Below are positions 5,093-8,553 of a stretch of 8,553 bases of DNA, piece after piece. The notes under the pieces were generated by a model. The model saw only the letters and a list, made by a program, of their open reading frames with translations. It made no database searches and was not told the DNA's origin. Source of the DNA: Bacillota bacterium. Lineage in GTDB: Bacteria > Bacillota_E > RBS10-35 > JAJYVN01. Each line of letters begins with the position of its first letter. Position 1 is the stretch's first letter. The DNA lies in the NCBI GenBank assembly GCA_021846605.1, contig JAJZWQ010000139.1, forward strand, positions 1 to 8,553, read 5' to 3'. The position numbers and the translations under genes were made by a program.

Positions 5093-7336
5093 TTGATCTC
5101 CGTGCCGATGTTCAATCCGCGCTACCGCGCCTACACCCTGCCCGAGGGCGTAGTGCTGTTGGGCGAGTCCGAGACCATGCTGCTGCGCGGCCGTGCCTAT
5201 GTGGCGATCGCTCCGTTGGTCGATGGCCGCCGCAGCCGCACGGAGATCGTAGCCCGCGTGGGCGGCGTGGCCTCGGCCGACACCATTCGCGAGGCCTTCG
5301 ACCGGATGGAGCGGCACCGTTACATCGTCGAGGCCGTCCCGCCCGGCGTCGTGCTCTCTGCGGCCGAGCGGTTTTGGCAGTCCCAGGGGGTGGATCGCGA
5401 CGAGGCGCGTGCCCGGGTCGGCGCCCTGGCCGTACACGTGGAGACGCTGGGCGGTATCGATGCCGAGCCGTGTCGAACGGCCCTGCGGGGGGCGGGCCTG
5501 CGCCTCGGCGAACCGGGGGATGCCGGCCTGACCGTCCTGCTCACCGACGACTATGCACGCGCGGAATTGGCGGCGCATAACGCCGAATTCCTCCGGTGGG
5601 CGCGTCCCTGGCTGCTCGCCCGACCCGTGGGGGAGACGGTCTGGCTCGGCCCGCTCTTTCTGCCGGGGACCACGGGCTGCTGGGAGTGCCTGCGCCAGCG
5701 GCTGGAGCTCCACCGTCGTGTCGACGGACTGCTGCGCAGGCGGCTCGGGGACACCGCTGCGCTGGCGCCCGCAGCCGTGGAACTGCCCCCTGGCGCGGGC
5801 GCGATCTACCAGTTGCTCGCGGCCAGCATCCTGCGTTGGGTGGTCCAGGGAGGGCATCCCGGTGTCACAGGCCGCGTCGTGACGCTGTCGCTCTTGACCC
5901 TCGAAACGCGCACGCACGTCCTGACGCGTCTGCCCCAGTGCCCGGCCTGTGGGGACCCCGCACGCTGGACCCGGGCGCCGGAGCCCTTTGTCCCCGTGGC
6001 CGTGGCGGCACCGGCCCTGGATGACGGGGGTACCCGCAGCCTGCGGCCAGAGGCATTTATCACCAAGGTGGAGCCGCACATCAGCCCGGTCACCGGGATC
6101 GTGCCCGAGCTGATACGGATCGGCGATCCCGCCAGCCCTGCACCCGTGTACAGCGCCGGTTACAATCTCGCGTTTATGTGCGACGACTTGCAGACGTTCC
6201 GCCTGCACCTGCGGCGCAACGCGGCCGGAAAGGGGTCCAGCGACGTCCAGGCGAGGGCCAGCGCACTGGGTGAGGCGATCGAGCGCCATTCCGGCGTGTT
6301 CCAGGGCTACGAGCCCATCCGGTGGAGTCGGTACCAGGACATTCGGGAGGACGCGGTCCATCCCCAGCTCCTTACGGGATTCAGTGCGCTTCAGTATGCC
6401 GGGCGCCAGACGGGTGACGCGCGCAGGCCCACCAGGAGCTACGTGCCGCCCCCGCTTGACGAGGGGGCGCGTGTGGCGTGGAGCCCCGTGTGGTCCCTGA
6501 CGCAACACCGGGTGAAGTATGTTCCTACGGCGTTTTGCTACTATGGCTTCCCCGCGGGCCCGGAGGCGGCCGGGTCCTGCTGCATTGCGGACTCCAATGG
6601 CTGTGCGTGCGGCGCGACACGCGAGGAAGCGTTCGTGCAAGGGCTGCTGGAGCTTGTCGAACGCGACGCGGTCGCCATCTGGTGGTACAACCGGTTGCGG
6701 CGACCTGGGATCGACCTGGATGCCGTCGCGGACCCGCACGTGGCTGCGATGGCGGAACACCTGCTGCGGTTGGGCCTCCGATTGTGGGCCCTCGATCTGA
6801 CCACCGACATTGGCATCCCGGTGGTTGCGGCGGTCGGCGCGCCGGTGCGGGAGGGAGACGGCGCCGTGGCCATCGGCCTAGCCGCGCACTTCGACGTCCG
6901 GATCGCCCTCCGCCGTGCCGTGAACGAGTGCGGTCAGATGGTGGCGGCCTTCGATCTTCTGCGCCGGACCGAGGGCCTGCACGACGACCCGACCGTCCAG
7001 TGGCTTGAGGCGTTCACCCAGGCGCGGGAACCGTACCTGCAGCCCGATCCTCGGGCGGGGCACGGACCCCAACGTACGGGACCCGGCCCGTGCGACGGGC
7101 GGGATGCCATCGCGGAACTTCAGGGGCGGTTGGAGGCTCTGGGTCTGGAGGTCCTGATCCTGGACCAGACGCGCCCAGACCTGGACATCCCGGTCGTCAA
7201 GGCGGTCGTGCCTGGACTGCGCCACTTCTGGCCGCGGTTCGGTCCCGGGCGGCTGTACGAGGTGCCGGTGCGGATGGGCTGGTTGAGCGCCGCCGTATCC
7301 GAACAGGGGTTGAATCCGCTGCCCATGGTGTTGTAG
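5093..7336 (+). CDS. Fused TOMM cyclodehydratase (ThiF-like leader-binding + YcaO)
   Basis: A 747-residue cytoplasmic enzyme expected to convert core Cys (or Ser/Thr) to azolines using ATP. Residues 1-85 look like the PqqD-like leader-recognition (RRE) fold. Residues about 90-300 are the E1/ThiF-like partner domain, with zinc cysteines C196 and C199 (CWEC) and C283 and C286 (CPAC). Residues about 320-747 are the YcaO domain. Its ATP/Mg motifs are present: Sx3Ex2ER at S390-E394-E397-R398 and Qx3Ex3R at Q516-E520-R524, plus a conserved-looking NEC (611-613). The size fits single-chain C-D fusions such as those of cyanobactin pathways. The tail ends NPLPMVL, a worn form of the C-terminal PxPxP motif of azoline-forming YcaO enzymes. 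TTG 5093 is chosen for AGGTGA seven bases upstream; GTG 5102 and ATG 5108 are alternatives. Precursors lie upstream; no dehydrogenase follows. Confidence 0.93.
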   Translation: MISVPMFNPRYRAYTLPEGVVLLGESETMLLRGRAYVAIAPLVDGRRSRTEIVARVGGVASADTIREAFDRMERHRYIVEAVPPGVVLSAAERFWQSQGVDRDEARARVGALAVHVETLGGIDAEPCRTALRGAGLRLGEPGDAGLTVLLTDDYARAELAAHNAEFLRWARPWLLARPVGETVWLGPLFLPGTTGCWECLRQRLELHRRVDGLLRRRLGDTAALAPAAVELPPGAGAIYQLLAASILRWVVQGGHPGVTGRVVTLSLLTLETRTHVLTRLPQCPACGDPARWTRAPEPFVPVAVAAPALDDGGTRSLRPEAFITKVEPHISPVTGIVPELIRIGDPASPAPVYSAGYNLAFMCDDLQTFRLHLRRNAAGKGSSDVQARASALGEAIERHSGVFQGYEPIRWSRYQDIREDAVHPQLLTGFSALQYAGRQTGDARRPTRSYVPPPLDEGARVAWSPVWSLTQHRVKYVPTAFCYYGFPAGPEAAGSCCIADSNGCACGATREEAFVQGLLELVERDAVAIWWYNRLRRPGIDLDAVADPHVAAMAEHLLRLGLRLWALDLTTDIGIPVVAAVGAPVREGDGAVAIGLAAHFDVRIALRRAVNECGQMVAAFDLLRRTEGLHDDPTVQWLEAFTQAREPYLQPDPRAGHGPQRTGPGPCDGRDAIAELQGRLEALGLEVLILDQTRPDLDIPVVKAVVPGLRHFWPRFGPGRLYEVPVRMGWLSAAVSEQGLNPLPMVL

Positions 7337-7407
7337 CACGTATTTCGCACGTCGCTGCCGCACCCCACGAAAATCCCCGGTAGGCGGTGGTGGGCACATA
7401 ATAGCGG

Positions 7408-7470
7408 GCCGGCGCGCAGGTCGGAACGGCCGTTCTCGGTATGGACGGGCGGCGTTTGCCGGCGCGCAGG
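7408..7470 (+). repeat. 13-base direct repeat pair, 50 bases apart
   Basis: GCCGGCGCGCAGG is found exactly at 7408-7420 and again at 7458-7470. The copies have the same orientation and are offset by 50 bases. They lie shortly downstream of the cyclodehydratase stop. The meaning is unknown; a duplicated protein-binding site or insertion footprint are options. Confidence 0.6.
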
Positions 7471-7480
7471 CGTGTGGGGG

Positions 7481-7561
7481 GATGCTCCTCCACGGACTCA
7501 CGCTCGCCAGGCGTGGCCACTCGCAGCGGCCACCCAGGGCCGGTCGCTGTGGGGGAGCATC
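7481..7561. repeat. Long inverted repeat forming an 81-base branched stem-loop
   Basis: GATGCTCCTCCAC (7481-7493) pairs with GTGGGGGAGCATC (7549-7561). As RNA all 13 positions pair, with one G-U; as DNA 12 of 13 match. The enclosed sequence contains smaller hairpins: CACGC/GCGTG (7499-7503 with 7511-7515) and the overlapping alternative GTGGCC/GGCCAC (7513-7518 with 7528-7533). It could be a structured non-coding RNA, a palindromic mobile-element relic (MITE- or REP-like), or a transcription-blocking structure. It lacks tRNA consensus features. Confidence 0.5.
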
Positions 7562-7776
7562 AGGCTCCAGTCAAGCCGGCGCCCGTGTCCTCGCTGCGGT
7601 GACCGTACGTCTATGCGGAGCCTACCAGATGTTCATGCTCCGTGGCGCTCGGCACGGGCATGGGGGACTGCTCAGGGATGTTCTCGGGCAGGCAGGCGCG
7701 CGGTGGCGGTTGCGGGTAACCGCGCAGGTCCACTCGGGCCCCCGCCGAAATGGCCGTCGCAGTGAAGGGCACAGAA

Positions 7777-7794
7777 CATAGAGACGGTTCTATG
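7777..7794. repeat. Short perfect inverted repeat
   Basis: CATAGA (7777-7782) and TCTATG (7789-7794) form a perfect six-base-pair stem around GACGGT. An overlapping alternative pairs AGAAC with GTTCT. It sits at the left edge of the AT-richer island beside the transposase and could be an operator-like site or a mobile-element feature. Confidence 0.35.
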
Positions 7795-7820
7795 GATAGG
7801 CCCTAAGTCGAAGTTACGCC

Positions 7821-7841
7821 GGCAAAAACGATTGTTTTGCC
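7821..7841. terminator. Possible bidirectional terminator between convergent genes
   Basis: GGCAAAA (7821-7827) and TTTTGCC (7835-7841) form a perfect seven-base-pair stem with a seven-base loop. The A-run/T-run symmetry means the structure reads similarly on both strands. It lies between the convergent cyclodehydratase and transposase genes. It is about 485 bases from the cyclodehydratase stop and 140 from the transposase stop. The T run is inside the stem rather than after it, which weakens the call. Confidence 0.35.
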
Positions 7842-7911
7842 TGTCGCTGCGCCATTTCTTGGCCCTGCACTCCCGGTAAGTGTAGACAGTAAAAGTGGGC
7901 AGTTCCCTAGA

Positions 7912-7935
7912 CGCCAGACTTCGACTCATCTGGCG
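7912..7935. repeat. Perfect 7-bp stem-loop downstream of the transposase
   Basis: CGCCAGA (7912-7918) pairs with TCTGGCG (7929-7935) around a ten-base loop, 45 bases beyond the transposase stop on its coding strand. The loop overlaps ACTTCGACT (7918-7926), which is the exact inverse of AGTCGAAGT at 7806-7814. A further five-base stem CCGTT/AACGG follows at 7951-7965. It could be a transposase-gene terminator or part of an element end. Confidence 0.4.
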
Positions 7936-7979
7936 ACCGGGGTCCCGGAACCGTTGTGCAAACGGGGCCGTGGATGCGG

Positions 7980-8553
7980 TCACGGCTCCAGGGCGAAGCG
8001 AAGGGGCCGACCTGGGCATCGCGGCGCGTGGGGTGGGTTGGCGTTGATGATGGTGACGACGGCGTGCATGGCGGCGGCGTAGCGCGGCAGGTGCGGGCGC
8101 TGGAAGACGATCCAGTCCGCGTCTGCGGCGTGGACGTAGCGGCCAGGGGTCTTCAGTAGGGCACGTAGCGCCTTGGCCTGCTCGCGGTAGTCGGGCAAGG
8201 CGGCGGCTACGTGGTCGTGCAGTTGCAGCCGTAGGTGATAGGCGGCGGCGCGCAGGACAGGAAAGAGCAGGCCCCGTCCGGGTTGCAGTTGGCTGGTGGC
8301 ACGGCGGCCGAGGGAGCCGTAGGCCACGGTTGTAGGGACTCGGGCCAGGCGGCGGGTCAGACGGGTGACCTGACCCCGCAACGTGCCGAGCCTCCGGCGT
8401 TGGCGTGCGGCTGCGTCGGGTCGGCGCGGGGTGGGTTTGTTCATGGCGCGCCGCAACTGGGCGATGCGCTCGCTCAAGCGGGTGCGCAGGCGCCGGGCCT
8501 CGGGGTTGGGCACGGGGGTCTGAGCACAGGATTCGTGGGCATAGCCGTTCGTC
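7980..8553 (-). CDS. Putative DDE-type transposase, C-terminal part only
   Basis: The minus-strand frame is open from the window edge (8552) to TGA at 7982-7980, giving 190 visible residues. GTG at 8513 is an internal Val rather than the start, since the frame continues upstream without a stop. Near the visible start, the stretch around TPVPNPEARRLRTRL followed by a basic helical segment matches, as I recall it, the C-terminal third of a large bacterial putative-transposase family. There, a PNP-x-R/W motif and a coiled, Arg-rich helix follow the catalytic RNase H-like domain. The C-terminal 100 residues, including YHLRLQLHDHVAAALPDY and a final RPLRFAL, fit the same family's end. The catalytic domain would lie beyond the right edge, so activity cannot be judged. 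Its role would be DNA transposition. Family assignment is moderate; the frame itself is well supported. Confidence 0.6.
   Translation of the reverse strand, partial: TNGYAHESCAQTPVPNPEARRLRTRLSERIAQLRRAMNKPTPRRPDAAARQRRRLGTLRGQVTRLTRRLARVPTTVAYGSLGRRATSQLQPGRGLLFPVLRAAAYHLRLQLHDHVAAALPDYREQAKALRALLKTPGRYVHAADADWIVFQRPHLPRYAAAMHAVVTIINANPPHAPRCPGRPLRFALEP
7980..8553 (-). mobile_element. Part of an insertion sequence entering from the right
   Basis: Inferred from the transposase-like gene fragment. The inner end of the element should lie between 7337 and 7979, most likely within the AT-richer, hairpin-rich part (7770-7970). Terminal repeats cannot be defined because the other end is outside the window. 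Confidence 0.45.

Larger units (their letters stand above)
7337..7979. other. Non-coding 643-base region rich in repeats and stem-loops
   Basis: No convincing gene. Frames such as 7472-7781 (plus) and 7672-8019 (minus) translate to compositionally odd, unrecognised sequence. The region contains a 13-base direct repeat (7408/7458), a long imperfect inverted repeat with internal hairpins (7481-7561) and several short perfect stem-loops between 7777 and 7965. Bases about 7770-7910 are visibly less GC-rich than the rest of the window. It lies between two convergent genes and next to a transposase, so it probably includes the end of a mobile element, terminators and possibly remnants of older insertions. 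I could not identify terminal inverted repeats or a target-site duplication. Confidence 0.5.

Noticed and set aside
4548..5096. Small plus-strand frames between precursor 2 and the cyclodehydratase, considered as a third precursor or small enzyme
   Set aside because: No NHLP block, no Gly-Gly end and no convincing ribosome site; composition is Arg/Gly/Ala-biased.
3983..5115. Two long overlapping minus-strand frames (about 360 residues each) across the precursor region
   Set aside because: Arg/Pro/Ala/Thr-rich with no motifs, and antisense to a clear NHLP precursor. Long stop-free frames are expected at this GC content.
5078..6760. 560-residue open frame on the minus strand opposite the cyclodehydratase
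   Set aside because: It mirrors the YcaO gene codons, has shadow-type composition and no recognisable domain.
7481..7561. Considered as a tRNA because of size and branched pairing
   Set aside because: No T-loop consensus, no recognisable anticodon arm, and an outer stem much longer than an acceptor stem.
7472..8019. Small frames on both strands in the 3-prime intergenic region
   Set aside because: Odd composition, no motif, overlapping alternatives in several frames and rich in inverted repeats; probably non-coding.

Overview
This very GC-rich window looks like chromosomal DNA from a high-GC bacterium. GTG and TTG starts are plausible for several genes. I lean towards Chloroflexota (Thermomicrobia- or Ktedonobacteria-like), mainly because the large ATPase/HTH protein ends in a C-terminal helix-turn-helix layout I associate with that phylum. 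An actinobacterium or another high-GC lineage cannot be excluded.

The centre of the window is a compact RiPP (ribosomally made, modified peptide) locus of the TOMM type, meaning thiazole/oxazole-modified microcins. Two small genes (3712-3996 and 4301-4591) encode peptides with a nitrile-hydratase-like leader (NHLP) ending in Gly-Gly and followed by very short tails. The first tail is LTIIIKIF and the second is LEGCGAGEGGFCFP. Downstream, 5093-7336 encodes a single-chain cyclodehydratase. It has an N-terminal leader-binding and ThiF-like part with a four-cysteine zinc site, fused to a YcaO domain with intact ATP-binding motifs. The expected chemistry is ATP-dependent cyclisation of Cys (or Ser/Thr) to azolines. 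No flavin dehydrogenase, peptidase or exporter is visible, so the locus is minimal or its partners lie elsewhere.

Upstream are a large ATPase with a GNAT-like segment and a C-terminal helix-turn-helix (351-2390), probably a regulator, and an aminoglycoside-phosphotransferase-family kinase (2555-3460). Both point the same way as the RiPP genes. A terminator-like hairpin (3580-3616) separates them from the precursors, so they may be neighbours rather than pathway members.

The edges hold other material. A truncated unrecognised gene runs off the left end (1-232, minus). At the right end is the 3-prime part of a probable transposase gene (7980-8553, minus). Between the cyclodehydratase and the transposase is a 643-base stretch without a convincing gene, but with a repeat pair and an unusual run of perfect or near-perfect stem-loops.

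Non-coding structure is prominent. Hairpins sit just before the first precursor, just after the second precursor and just before the cyclodehydratase. This would suit unequal expression of precursor and enzyme from one transcript.
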